64,000 nucleotides of DNA, taken from assembly GCF_024752355.1 (NCBI RefSeq), contig NZ_JANTHZ010000006.1, forward strand, positions 186,001 to 250,000, read 5' to 3'. Shown in pieces: positions 34,825 through 44,542 of the stretch. Position 1 is the stretch's first letter. Each line of letters opens with the position of its first letter. A program made the translations under genes and the position numbers. Below the pieces are notes generated by a model. The model worked only from the letters and a program-made list of their open reading frames with translations, was not told where the DNA came from and did not search any database. This DNA is from Ancylobacter mangrovi (GTDB lineage: Bacteria > Pseudomonadota > Alphaproteobacteria > Rhizobiales > Xanthobacteraceae).

Positions 34825-35523
34825 TCAGTCCACGCGGAACGACGGCGCCGGCACGGTGGCGGCGAGATCGGCGAGCACCGTCTCGCCGGCGATCGCCCTC
34901 TGGCCCTCCGCGACCACGGGGTGCGTGCCCGGCGGCAGGTAGACGTCGACCCGCGAGCCGAACCGGATCAGGCCGAAACGCTGGCCGGGCGTGAGGCTGT
35001 CGCCCTCGCGCACGAAACTGACGATGCGCCGCGCCACCAGCCCGGCGATCTGCACCACGCCGATCTCGCCGATCGCGGTGTCGAGCACCATGCCCGAGCG
35101 CTCATTGTCCTCGCTCGCCTTGTCGAGGTCGGCGGAGAGGAACTTGCCGGGTCGATAGGCGATGCGCAGGATCCGGCCCGCCAGCGGCGCGCGGTTCACA
35201 TGCACGTCGAACACGTTCATGAAGATGCACACGCGCGGCAGCGGCAGTTCGCCCAGGCCCAGCTCCGGCGGCGGCAGCGCCGGGCCGACGAGGCACACCC
35301 GCCCGTCGGCCGGCGAGACCACCAGCCCCTCGCGGATCGGCGTCACGCGTTCGGGGTCGCGGAAGAAGTAGCAGATCCACGCGGTGATCAGCACGCAGAT
35401 CCAGCCGAGCGGCGGCAGCAGCCAGAGCAGCACGGCAGACACCGCCGCGCCGATCAGGATGAAGGGGTAGCCTTCACGGTGGATCGGCACGAGGCCGCTG
35501 CGGATGGAATCGATGACGGACAT
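34825..35523 (-). CDS. psd: Phosphatidylserine decarboxylase proenzyme
   Basis: Converts phosphatidylserine to phosphatidylethanolamine. The 232-residue protein is the short (PSD-B-like) form usual in alphaproteobacteria. A hydrophobic N-terminal segment (about 20-47) is followed by the catalytic domain with ADGRV (about 68-72) and the self-cleavage site in [11 protein letters not shown], where Gly189-Ser190 is the expected cut that creates the pyruvoyl group. The start is the ATG at 35523, giving the standard [14 protein letters not shown] N-terminus; the open frame reaches further upstream only because the DNA is GC-rich. It is 59 bases after the patatin gene and 17 before pssA. Confidence 0.94.
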   Translation of the reverse strand: MSVIDSIRSGLVPIHREGYPFILIGAAVSAVLLWLLPPLGWICVLITAWICYFFRDPERVTPIREGLVVSPADGRVCLVGPALPPPELGLGELPLPRVCIFMNVFDVHVNRAPLAGRILRIAYRPGKFLSADLDKASEDNERSGMVLDTAIGEIGVVQIAGLVARRIVSFVREGDSLTPGQRFGLIRFGSRVDVYLPPGTHPVVAEGQRAIAGETVLADLAATVPAPSFRVD

Positions 35524-35582
35524 GAAGAACGGTTTCCCGCGGGTGAGCACCCGGGCACAGGTAGGGCCGCGCGCGCGCGCCG

Positions 35583-36659
35583 TCAAATGCCGCCGTCGGG
35601 CTCCGGGGCCGGCTTGCGCCGCGCGCGCCGCCGCGGCGCCACCGACATGGTGCGCCCTTCGAGCGCGCCCCGGCGCGGCCACAGCGTCTCCTCGTCGAAG
35701 AAGCGCGAGGCCATCGCCTCGCCGCGCCGGATCAGTTCGTCGATCAGTTCCGGGCTGCGGTCGAGCGTGGAGCCGTAGCCGTATTTCGCCTCGTCTAGGC
35801 CGGCGTCCAGTAGGCGGATCGTCACCGGGCGGTAGTAGTGCTGCGGCTCGCCGCGCCGCCGGCGCCGCTTCAGCTCGCCGTTGAGCGCCACGATCTCGTT
35901 GATCTTGTCGACGAAGTGCAGTTCCTGCGCCAGCGAGATGTTGCCGGCGAGCTGGTCGCGCCGGTCGCGGATCGCCTCGAAGGTCTTCGGCTCCTGCGCC
36001 ACCGCGAGCGGGCTGATCTGGATCACCCACAATTCGTCGAGATCGAGGTCGAGCAGGTCGCGGATGGGCGGGTTGACGCTGAACAGCCCGTCCCACAGCA
36101 CGTGCCCGCGCGTGTGCACCGCCCGGTAGAGGAAGGGCAGCGCCGCCGAGCCCAGCAGTTCGGGATAGTCGAGGTCGGTGCCGCTGAAGATGCAGCGGTC
36201 GCCCTTCAGCACGTCGGTGGCGCCGATGAACAGGTAGGGCGCGCCCGCGCGGGCCTCCTTGGTCAGTTCCTCGAGCTTCAGGAACTCCCTGAGCCAGCTG
36301 CCGAGCACCCGGTCCGCGCCGCTCTCGACCCGGTAGGGGCTGACGTCGAGCCGCCACGGCAGGCTGGCGATGGCCTGCCCCCAGTAGTTCTGCCAGGCGT
36401 CGAGCGGGGTGTCGGCCTTGGCGTGGTCCCAGAAGCGGTAGAGCCGCTCGCGCGCCTCCTGCGGGCCGCCCTGCTTCAGTCCGGTCCAGGCGAGCGCGGC
36501 GCAGATCGCCCCGCCCGAGGTGCCGCTGATGCCGGCGAGCTCGTAGCGCTCCAGCAGGTCCTTCTGCATCAGCCGCCGCAGCACGCCGGCGGTGAAGGCG
36601 GCGTGGCTTCCCCCGCCCTGGCAGGCGATGCCGACCTTCCTTGCCGCCCGCTCAGCCAT
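35583..36659 (-). CDS. Patatin-like phospholipase family protein
   Basis: A 358-residue serine lipid acyl hydrolase. The oxyanion hole is [14 protein letters not shown] (13-26), the nucleophile is Ser48 in GTSGG, and the catalytic-dyad Asp190 is in DGLFSVNPP. The C-terminal 60 residues are basic (RRRARRKP near the end) and could bind membranes. Patatin domains release fatty acids from phospholipids. It sits between an ABC exporter gene (25 bases upstream) and psd (59 bases downstream), which suggests a role in phospholipid turnover, but the substrate is unknown. All catalytic residues are present. Confidence 0.9.
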   Translation of the reverse strand: MAERAARKVGIACQGGGSHAAFTAGVLRRLMQKDLLERYELAGISGTSGGAICAALAWTGLKQGGPQEARERLYRFWDHAKADTPLDAWQNYWGQAIASLPWRLDVSPYRVESGADRVLGSWLREFLKLEELTKEARAGAPYLFIGATDVLKGDRCIFSGTDLDYPELLGSAALPFLYRAVHTRGHVLWDGLFSVNPPIRDLLDLDLDELWVIQISPLAVAQEPKTFEAIRDRRDQLAGNISLAQELHFVDKINEIVALNGELKRRRRRGEPQHYYRPVTIRLLDAGLDEAKYGYGSTLDRSPELIDELIRRGEAMASRFFDEETLWPRRGALEGRTMSVAPRRRARRKPAPEPDGGI

Positions 36660-36684
36660 GGTGCGGCTCCGTTTCGCCCGGCGC

Positions 36685-38607
36685 TCAGGCCGCCGCGTCG
36701 CTGGTGACGGCGCCGACCTCTTCCTCGTCCTCGGCTTCCTTCAGCGTCTCGCGGGCGCGCTCGGCCTCGCGCTGGCGCTCCCACATCGAATGGTAGAGCC
36801 CGCGGCGCAGCATCAGCTCGGCATGGGTGCCGCGCTCGGCGATGCGCCCGTGCTCCAGCACGATGATCTCGTCGGCGCCGACCACGGTCGAGAGCCGGTG
36901 CGCGATGACGAGCGTGGTGCGCCCGCGCGAGACCCGCTCCAGCGCGTCCTGGATCTCGCGCTCGGTGTGGCTGTCGAGCGCCGAGGTCGCCTCGTCGAGG
37001 ATCAGGATCGGCGGGTTCTTGAGGATGGTACGGGCGATGGCGACGCGCTGCTTCTCGCCGCCGGAGAGCTTCAGCCCGCGCTCGCCGACCTCGGTCGCGT
37101 AGCCCTTGGGCGTGCGGCGCACGAAGCCGTCGATCTGCGCCAGCTCGGCCGCGCGCGCGACGTCCTCGTCGCTCGCATCGGTACGCCCGTAGCGGATGTT
37201 GTAGGCCAGCGTGTCGTTGAACAGCACCGTGTCCTGCGGGACCATGCCGATGGCGTGGCGCAGCGATTCCTGCGTCACCTCGCGCACGTCCTGCCCGTCG
37301 ATCAGGATGCGGCCTTCATTGACCTCGTAGAAGCGGAACAGCAGGCGCGAGATGGTCGACTTGCCCGCCCCCGAGGGGCCGACGATCGCCACCGTGCGCC
37401 CGGCCGGCACCTCGAACGACACGCCCTTGAGGATCTCGCGGTCGGGGTCGTAGGAGAAGCGCACGTTCTCGAAGCGCACGTCCCCGCCCTTCAGCTCCAG
37501 CACGCGGGCCTGCGCCGTGTCCTTGATCTCGGGCGGCCGCGCGAGGATGGCGAACATCGCTTCGATGTCGATCAGCGACTGCTTGATCTCGCGATAGATC
37601 ATGCCGAGGAAGTTCAGCGGCTGGTAGAGCTGGATCATCATGGCGTTGACCATGACGAAGGAGCCGACCGACTGCCGCCCGGCGCGGATGTCGAACACGC
37701 ACAGCGCCATCACCGCCGTCAGGCCGAGCGTGAAGATCGCCGCCTGCCCGGCGTTCAGCCAGGCGAGCGAGGTGTGGGTGTGGACGGTGGCGCGCTCGTA
37801 GCGGGCCATGGAGCGGTCATAGCGCTCGGCCTCCCACTTCTCGGCGCCGAAATACTTCACCGTCTCGTAGTTGAGCAGGCTGTCGACCGCCTTGGCGTTG
37901 GCGTCGGTGTCGCTCTCGTTCATCGCCGCCCGGATACCCATCCGGTACTCGGTCATGATGAAGGTGAAGAGCGTGTAGCCGACGATCATCGCCACCGCCG
38001 CCAGAGCGTAGCGCCAGTCGAACTGCCACAGCAGCACGCCGATCACCATCGCGAATTCGAGGATGGTCGGCGCGAGGTGCAGCACCAGCATGCGCACGAT
38101 GGTCTCGATGCCCTCGCGCGAGCGCTCCAGCACCCGCGTCAGCCCGCCGGTCTTGCGCTCGAGGTGGAAGCGCAGCGACAGCGCGTGCATGTGCTGGAAG
38201 GTCTCCAGCGCGAGGCGCCGCACCGCGTGCACCGCGACCCGCGCGAACAGCCCGTCGCGAAGTTGCGTCAGCCCGGCCATGACGACGCGGGCGAAGCCGT
38301 AGGCGAGGGTCAGCATCAGCGGGGCGGCGATCAGCCAGGCGATGGCATCGGTGCTGATGCGCGCGCCTTCGCTGTCGGCCACCGCGTCGGTCGCCCATTT
38401 GAAGAAGAACGGCGTCGCCATGGTGGCGATCTTGGCGAGCACCAGCAGCAGCAGGCCCCAGGCGACGCGCGCGCGCAGATCCGCCCGGTCGGCCGGCCAC
38501 AGATAGGGCCACAGCCCCTTCAGCGCGACCAGCAGGCTGCCGCGCGGATTGATCTCGGAGGCTTTGGAGGGACGCGAAACGGCGGTTCCGCCATCAGGTG
38601 CGGACAT
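36685..38607 (-). CDS. ABCB-type (Atm1-like) ABC transporter, fused permease and ATPase
   Basis: A 640-residue half-transporter. The N-terminal membrane domain has six predicted segments between about 40 and 350. The nucleotide-binding domain follows, with Walker A GPSGAGKS (about 409), signature LSGGEKQRVAIARTIL (about 511) and Walker B ILILDEATSALD. Overall sequence and the N-terminal region (LLLVLAKIATMATPFFFKWATD) fit the Atm1/HMT1-like heavy-metal and glutathione-conjugate exporter group. It follows an ArsR regulator by 24 bases, which supports metal or sulfur stress control, and precedes lipid genes. Lipid flipping is the alternative. Confidence 0.9.
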   Translation of the reverse strand: MSAPDGGTAVSRPSKASEINPRGSLLVALKGLWPYLWPADRADLRARVAWGLLLLVLAKIATMATPFFFKWATDAVADSEGARISTDAIAWLIAAPLMLTLAYGFARVVMAGLTQLRDGLFARVAVHAVRRLALETFQHMHALSLRFHLERKTGGLTRVLERSREGIETIVRMLVLHLAPTILEFAMVIGVLLWQFDWRYALAAVAMIVGYTLFTFIMTEYRMGIRAAMNESDTDANAKAVDSLLNYETVKYFGAEKWEAERYDRSMARYERATVHTHTSLAWLNAGQAAIFTLGLTAVMALCVFDIRAGRQSVGSFVMVNAMMIQLYQPLNFLGMIYREIKQSLIDIEAMFAILARPPEIKDTAQARVLELKGGDVRFENVRFSYDPDREILKGVSFEVPAGRTVAIVGPSGAGKSTISRLLFRFYEVNEGRILIDGQDVREVTQESLRHAIGMVPQDTVLFNDTLAYNIRYGRTDASDEDVARAAELAQIDGFVRRTPKGYATEVGERGLKLSGGEKQRVAIARTILKNPPILILDEATSALDSHTEREIQDALERVSRGRTTLVIAHRLSTVVGADEIIVLEHGRIAERGTHAELMLRRGLYHSMWERQREAERARETLKEAEDEEEVGAVTSDAAA

Positions 38608-38631
38608 TCAGCACTTCCAATTCTGCTTCGG

Positions 38632-39033
38632 TCAGGCCGAGACCGGCCCGGATTCGTTCGTTGACGTGCAGATGGGGGCCGCGGACGCCGGCGCCAAGGC
38701 CGGCGCCTGCAGGGCTGGGCTGCGCCCCTCCCCCGCCGCGCCGGACAGCAGCTCCATCAGCGTGGTGAATTCGCCGGCCAGCGCCGCGAAGGCCGCGCGG
38801 TCGAGGCAATAGCAGGAGCGCGGCCCCTCGATGGCGCCGGTGATGAGGCCCGCCTCCTTCAGCACCTTGAGATGCTGCGAGACGGTCGATTGGGCGAGCG
38901 GCAGGCCGCGCACGATGTCGCCGCACTGGCAGCGCTCGGCACGCGCCAGCGCACGCACGATGGCGAGCCGCGCCGGATGGGCGAGCGCGCGCAGGCGCAG
39001 GGCGAGGAGATCGTCGGCCACGGGATCGATCAT
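38632..39033 (-). CDS. ArsR/SmtB family transcriptional regulator
   Basis: A 133-residue winged-helix repressor. The recognition region is LPLAQSTVSQHLKVLKEAGL (about 44-63), preceded by ERCQCGDIV with Cys35 and Cys37, which could sense a metal, sulfide or oxidant. The C-terminal 35 residues are low-complexity. It is the first gene of the ABC exporter-patatin-psd-pssA run, and a perfect inverted repeat lies a few bases before its start codon, fitting autorepression. Confidence 0.9.
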   Translation of the reverse strand: MIDPVADDLLALRLRALAHPARLAIVRALARAERCQCGDIVRGLPLAQSTVSQHLKVLKEAGLITGAIEGPRSCYCLDRAAFAALAGEFTTLMELLSGAAGEGRSPALQAPALAPASAAPICTSTNESGPVSA

Positions 39034-39035
39034 GG

Positions 39036-39060
39036 CAATCGTTTATCGTCGATTGACGAT
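39036..39060. promoter_or_regulatory. Candidate ArsR operator (two interleaved inverted repeats)
   Basis: CAATCG-N8-CGATTG (39036-39055) and ATCGT-N6-ACGAT (39045-39060) overlap immediately upstream of the ArsR start codon. Perfect 6-bp and 5-bp arms at about one helical turn spacing are typical of ArsR-family sites. It would lie across the translation start region and promoter of the minus-strand run and may also affect the divergent LOG gene. Confidence 0.55.
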
Positions 39061-39209
39061 GGAGGCAAGTCCGGGCGCAGGAACCTTCCTGCCCGGCGGC
39101 CCGTTGCCTTGCCGTCGCCGCGGCAGCGTCGTTTGCGCGCGGCCGCGGCGGATGCGATGGATGATCGAGGCGCTTGCCCGCGTCCCTCTCGCCATGCACC
39201 ATGTGAGCC

Positions 39210-39821
39210 ATGTCGAAAATCAGAAGCGTATGCGTTTATTGCGGAGCCGCCCCCGGGGACGATTCCATCTACATCGACAGCGCCATCGCGCTCGGCCACC
39301 AGCTGGCGCGCGAGGGCATCCGCCTGATCTATGGCGGCGGCGGTGTCGGCCTGATGGGTGCCACGGCGCGCGCCTGCGCCGAGGCCGGCGGCATGGTCAC
39401 CGGCATCATCCCCGATTTCCTGATCGGCAAGGAGCAGGCCTTCGAGCACGCCCATGAACTGGTCGTCACCAAGGACATGCACGAGCGCAAGCGGCTGATG
39501 TTCGAGCGGGCGGACGCCTTCATCGCCCTGCCCGGCGGCATCGGCACGCTGGAGGAGCTGGTCGAGCAGATGACCTGGGTGCAGCTCAACCGCCACCGCA
39601 AGCCGGTGATGGTGCTCAACATCGCCGGCTTCTGGAAGCCGCTGCTGACCCTGATCGACCACATGCAGACGACCGGCTTCATCAACGGCGCGCGCCCGGT
39701 GCGGCTGCTGGTCGCCAACGAGGTGAGCGCGGTCCTGCCCCAGCTCCAGTCCGCAGTTGCGACCGTCGCCGAGGGGGCGCTGCACGGTGAGGCCGAGGAG
39801 AGCGTGCTCGACCGGATGTGA
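39210..39821 (+). CDS. LOG family protein (cytokinin riboside 5'-monophosphate phosphoribohydrolase-like)
   Basis: A 203-residue Rossmann-fold protein of the TIGR00730/LOG group. The PGGIGTLEE motif at 108-116 and the catalytic Arg/Glu region MHERKRLMFER (90-100) are intact. Members hydrolyse AMP or cytokinin nucleotides to the free base and ribose 5-phosphate; in bacteria the physiological substrate is usually unknown. It is a single gene, divergent from the ArsR regulator (176-base gap). Confidence 0.92.
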   Translation: MSKIRSVCVYCGAAPGDDSIYIDSAIALGHQLAREGIRLIYGGGGVGLMGATARACAEAGGMVTGIIPDFLIGKEQAFEHAHELVVTKDMHERKRLMFERADAFIALPGGIGTLEELVEQMTWVQLNRHRKPVMVLNIAGFWKPLLTLIDHMQTTGFINGARPVRLLVANEVSAVLPQLQSAVATVAEGALHGEAEESVLDRM

Positions 39822-39843
39822 GGAGAGCCGGCCCGCCGCCCGC

Positions 39844-40340
39844 TCAGTGCGTGGTCGGCGGCTCGCCGAGGGTCTTTTCCATCGTCGTGTTGCCGAGCCA
39901 GACGCCGCCGCGCGGCACCGTGTTGCGGCTCTTGGGCACGAAGCCGCGCTTCTGGAAGAAGCCGAGCGCGGTATCGCTCGCATCGACAGCGAGCACCTTC
40001 GCCCCGCGTGCGCCCGCCAGCTTCTCCACCGCGTCGTAGAGCAGCGCGCCGACGCCCTGCCCGGCGGCTTCCGGGTGCACGAAGAGCATGTCGATCAGCC
40101 GGTTGTCGGCGAGCGCGATGAAGCCGACCGGCTCGCCCTCGCGCGTCGCCACCAGCGTCAAATGGTCGGCGAGGCGCCGGGCCAGCGCCGCCTCGTCGCC
40201 GGCCGACTCGGCCCAGGCTTCCTGCTGGTCCTCGTCATAGTCCTCGCCGGTCAGCCCGAGGATCGCCTCGCGCGCGATCTCGGACAGCATCGGCACGTCG
40301 GCCGGCAGCGCCGGGCGCAGCGCGGCGGCGGGCGCCGGGC

Positions 40341-40344
<4 letters not shown>
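39844..40344 (-). CDS. GNAT family N-acetyltransferase, coupled to cysS
   Basis: A 166-residue acetyltransferase. The acetyl-CoA binding segment is [22 protein letters not shown] (the Q/R-x-x-G-x-G/A pattern), followed by [17 protein letters not shown], typical of the last strands. The start is a GTG that overlaps the cysS stop (GTGA), so translation is coupled; no other start gives the complete fold. The substrate is unknown. Convergent with the LOG gene, 22 bases away. Confidence 0.85.
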
Positions 40345-41732
<1,388 letters not shown>

Positions 41733-42051
41733 CGATATTCGCCTTCGAAATTGTGCTGCCCGGCACGGGCGGCGCCGCGTCTGTCCCCGGTTTGGCCGGC
41801 CGCGTCAAGCGTGCGGGCTGAAAAGGCCCGGTACGCGCTTCCTGCTTTCGCGAAAGCGCTGCCATTCGCCACAGACTATCCCTGTTCCCATCACATCCGT
41901 GGCAGTTGACGCAAGCCGGGCGGTGGCGCTATCAGCGCGCCGCTGCTTGCGAACGCCCCGGGTGCGGAAAAAACGTTAAGCCTCGCTTCAAACCTTTTCG
42001 CCACATTCACGTTGTCGTCAGCCGCTCCGTAACCCCAACCGACGAAATCCC
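41733..42051. other. Gene-free stretch between divergent cysS and a secreted-protein gene
   Basis: About 319 bases. It contains a good plus-strand promoter candidate (annotated separately) and must hold the cysS promoter. No RNA leader such as a T-box is recognisable (none is expected in this group). No reading frame is supported. Confidence 0.5.
41906..41934 (+). promoter_or_regulatory. Candidate sigma-70 promoter for the secreted protein at 42052
   Basis: TTGACG (41906-41911) and CTATCA (41929-41934) are 17 bases apart, about 120 bases before the start codon. The -35 box is one base from consensus; the -10 box is moderate. Confidence 0.4.
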
Positions 42052-42399
42052 ATGCGTTCTGCCTCGAGCCTGCGCTTCGCCCTGTTCGCCGCTGCCCTCG
42101 CCTGCGCGCCGTCGCTGGCGCTCGCCCAGGGGCCGATCACCAAGATGTTCGTCGTCGACAGCTCGGATGGCTACGGCATCGACACCTGCCTCTCCGCCGG
42201 CGATGCCTGCGGTCAGGCGGTCGCCGACGCCTGGTGCCGGGTCCATGACTTCCAGCGCGCCGCCAGCTACGGCAAGGCCGCGAGCCTGGTGAAGCTGGTC
42301 GCCGGCAAGCCGGCCGCCTCCGACGCCGCGGCCGCCCCGGTCCCGGCCTGCCTCGGCGGCACCTGCGCCGAGACGGTGACCATCACCTGCAGCCAGTAG
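42052..42399 (+). CDS. Small secreted hypothetical protein
   Basis: A 115-residue protein with a clear Sec signal peptide (1-25, ...LALA-QGP). The mature part has six cysteines that could form disulfides (in DTCLSAGDACGQ, WCRV, ACLGGTC and a final TCSQ). I do not recognise a domain. It is probably periplasmic. It is convergent with creA, and a hairpin between them may terminate both. Confidence 0.75.
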   Translation: MRSASSLRFALFAAALACAPSLALAQGPITKMFVVDSSDGYGIDTCLSAGDACGQAVADAWCRVHDFQRAASYGKAASLVKLVAGKPAASDAAAAPVPACLGGTCAETVTITCSQ

Positions 42400-42402
42400 G
42401 CA

Positions 42403-42427
42403 GGGAAAGGCGCCGGGCGCCCTTCCC
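42403..42427. terminator. Candidate bidirectional terminator hairpin
   Basis: GGGAAAGGCGC and GCGCCCTTCCC pair with one mismatch around a three-base loop, between the stops of two convergent genes. It has no strong T-run on either strand, so it is called from position and stem only. Confidence 0.4.
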
Positions 42428-42441
42428 GTCCCGCCCGGCCC

Positions 42442-43002
42442 TCACTTCACGAAATCCGCGCAGCGCGGCGCCTCGTTGGTCGCGCCCCACGGCATGATCG
42501 GCACCGTCGAGGTCGAGTTCTTCGGGCTGCCGTCGATCAGCTTGTCGGAATAGACGAGATAGACCAGCACGTTACGCTTGGTGTCACAGCCGCGCACGAT
42601 CTGCATCTTCTTGAAGATCAGCGAGCGGCTCTCGCGGTAGACCACGTCGCCCTGCTCGAACTTGCCCTTGAACGAGATCGGCCCGATCTGCCGGCAAGCG
42701 ATCGAGATGTCCGACACCTCCTCCGCCACGCCCAGCATGCCCTTGACCCCGCCGCGCTCGGGGATGGTGTAGTGGCAGGCGACGCCCTCCACGACCGGGT
42801 CGTCGATGCCATAGGTGGCGAGCTTGTCGTCGGGGGTGAGAAACTTCCACACCGTCGACTTCTTGAAGATCAGGTCCGGCTCCTGCGCCGCCGCCGGCAG
42901 CAGGCCGGCGAGGCCGGTCGCGATGACGAGCGCGAGAACGGCGAGAAGGCGGGCCGGTCCCCGCGAGGCGGTGGGTGGGGTCGTCGGACGTAGGGGTGTC
43001 AT
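42442..43002 (-). CDS. creA: CreA family periplasmic protein
   Basis: A 186-residue exported protein. After a signal peptide (1-39, ...LLPAAAQ), the mature sequence shows the CreA pattern: VEGVACHYTIPERGG, then SIACRQIGPI, MQIVRGCDTKRNVLVYLVYSDKLIDGSPKNS and a final SVVPI-like strand. The conserved cysteines are all present. CreA is widespread in proteobacteria, but its function is unknown. The start is the ATG at 43002, with GGAG 12 bases upstream. It is convergent with the small secreted-protein gene. Confidence 0.92.
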   Translation of the reverse strand: MTPLRPTTPPTASRGPARLLAVLALVIATGLAGLLPAAAQEPDLIFKKSTVWKFLTPDDKLATYGIDDPVVEGVACHYTIPERGGVKGMLGVAEEVSDISIACRQIGPISFKGKFEQGDVVYRESRSLIFKKMQIVRGCDTKRNVLVYLVYSDKLIDGSPKNSTSTVPIMPWGATNEAPRCADFVK

Positions 43003-43197
43003 GAGGTGGGCTCCGTTCGGGTCCGCCCGCATATGGGCATGCCCGCCGCCCGGCGCAAAGCGGGGCCGGCCGCGACCGGTCCGCCTTCAAACTTTCGACA
43101 CCCTCGGCGTGCTCATTGCCCCCGACGCCCGATTCCGGCACACAGGGCGAACGAGACCGGCCCGCGGCCGGCACGCCCGAATGATGAAGCTCGGTTG

Positions 43198-44193
43198 ATG
43201 ATGCTCTTGCGCCTTCACGCCTTCCGCCCGCTCGCCCTCCTTGCCTCCCTCGCGATGCTGAGTGTCGCCGCCCGGGCGCAGGACATGCCGCCCAACGCGC
43301 AGGCGGGTGGCGACCGGTCGGCCTGCATCCGGCTCGAAGGCCAGCTCGCCGCGCTCGATCGTGGCGGCGGCGGGCAGCGCGACCTTTCCCAGGCCATCGC
43401 CCAGCAGCAGCAGCAGGTCGCCAACCTGTCCGCCCAGGTCCGGCAGATGGGCTGCGACAAGCGCGGCTTCCTCATCTTCCAGCCGCAGCTTCCCCCGCAG
43501 TGCCAGGGCCTGAACCGCCAGCTCACCGACGCCCGCTCCGCGCTCGACCGCACCATGATGCAGGCGCGCAACCAGCGCTCGGGCAATGACGACCAGCGCC
43601 GGCAGCTCATCTACGCCCTCGCCCAGAACAATTGCGGCGCGCAGTACCAGGCGGCGCTCGGCCAGGGCTCGGTCGGCGGCGCGAACGGGGCGCCGCGCCG
43701 CGCACCGCGCAACTTCTTCGAGACTCTGTTCGGCGTCCCGCGCGAGGAATCCGAGCCGCTCGACGTCCAGCCGCTCGAAATGCCCAAGGTCTCGACTTAC
43801 CGCACCGTCTGCGTGCGCACCTGCGACGGCTTCTTCTTCCCGCTCTCCTATGCCGCCACCCCGGCGCGCTTCTATTCGGACGAGCAGGCCTGCCAGCGCC
43901 AGTGCCCCGGCACCGAGGCGCGGCTGTTCGCCTATCGCAACCCGGGCGAGGACATCGAGCAGGCGGTCGCAACCAACGGCCAGCCCTACATGTCGCTGCC
44001 CAACGCGCTGCTCTACAAGAAGCAGTTCGTGCCCACCTGCTCCTGCCGCCCGGCGGGCGAGAGCTGGGCGCAGGCGCTCGGCGCGCAGCAGGACACGACG
44101 GTGCGCAAGGGCGACATCATCGTCACCGAGGACGCCTCGCGCGAGATGGCCCAGCCCCGCCCGGCCGACGGCCCCGTCAGCAAGAAGCCCTGA
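43198..44193 (+). CDS. DUF2865 domain-containing exported protein
   Basis: A 331-residue secreted or periplasmic protein. After the signal peptide (MMLLRL..., cleaved near ARAQD), a coiled-coil-like Gln-rich region (AIAQQQQQVANLSAQVRQ) leads to the DUF2865 core: RTVCVRTCDGFFFPLSYA, DEQACQRQCPG and LFAYRNPGEDIEQAV, with four to six conserved cysteines. DUF2865 proteins are common in Hyphomicrobiales and of unknown function. Two adjacent ATGs (43198, 43201) are possible starts; upstream codons are open but unsupported. A GC-rich hairpin follows the stop. Confidence 0.87.
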   Translation: MMLLRLHAFRPLALLASLAMLSVAARAQDMPPNAQAGGDRSACIRLEGQLAALDRGGGGQRDLSQAIAQQQQQVANLSAQVRQMGCDKRGFLIFQPQLPPQCQGLNRQLTDARSALDRTMMQARNQRSGNDDQRRQLIYALAQNNCGAQYQAALGQGSVGGANGAPRRAPRNFFETLFGVPREESEPLDVQPLEMPKVSTYRTVCVRTCDGFFFPLSYAATPARFYSDEQACQRQCPGTEARLFAYRNPGEDIEQAVATNGQPYMSLPNALLYKKQFVPTCSCRPAGESWAQALGAQQDTTVRKGDIIVTEDASREMAQPRPADGPVSKKP

Positions 44194-44198
44194 GCGGC

Positions 44199-44230
44199 CC
44201 GGATCGGGCGGCCCGGCCGCCCGGGTCCGG
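44199..44230 (+). terminator. GC-rich hairpin after the DUF2865 gene
   Basis: CGGGCGGC (44205-44212) pairs with GCCGCCCG (44216-44223) around a three-base loop, and outer CCGGA/TCCGG arms extend it. There is no T-run; a terminator is likely from position but not certain. Confidence 0.4.
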
Positions 44231-44332
44231 CGGGCGCGATACAACCAAAGGTTGCTATACACCTTCCTTTCCGTCATATGTCGAACGCGCGGCCGCACCC
44301 GGCCGCGCCAGACATGGATGGGGGGAAACGCC

Positions 44333-44506
44333 ATGCTCTTCCGAATGACCACCGCGACGCTCGCCGGGCTCGCCATGCTCACGACACTTGCCATGGTCGG
44401 CTTCGCGCCGGCGGCCGAGGCGCATGGCGGCGGCTGCCGCAAGAATTCGCCGCCCGGCCAGTGCTGCCACATGGACCGGCAGGCCGGCACCAGCCACTGC
44501 CACTGA
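44333..44506 (+). CDS. Small secreted Cys/His-rich peptide
   Basis: A 57-residue preprotein with a signal peptide (1-30, ...AAEA-HGGG) and a mature part of only about 27 residues ending in GQCCHMDRQAGTSHCH. Three His and four Cys in this tail could bind a metal or form disulfides. The ATG is preceded by GGGGGA. Similar short peptides occur in related genomes without known function, in my recollection. It is convergent with modC. Confidence 0.7.
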   Translation: MLFRMTTATLAGLAMLTTLAMVGFAPAAEAHGGGCRKNSPPGQCCHMDRQAGTSHCH

Positions 44507-44542
44507 CGTCTTTCGGACGGAGGCGGGACCGAGGCGCAGGCG

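Noticed and set aside
34825..36357. A single 510-codon frame joining psd to part of the patatin gene
   Set aside because: The psd start at 35523 and the complete patatin frame overlap it; the upstream part is Arg/Ala-rich out-of-frame patatin sequence, not a fusion.
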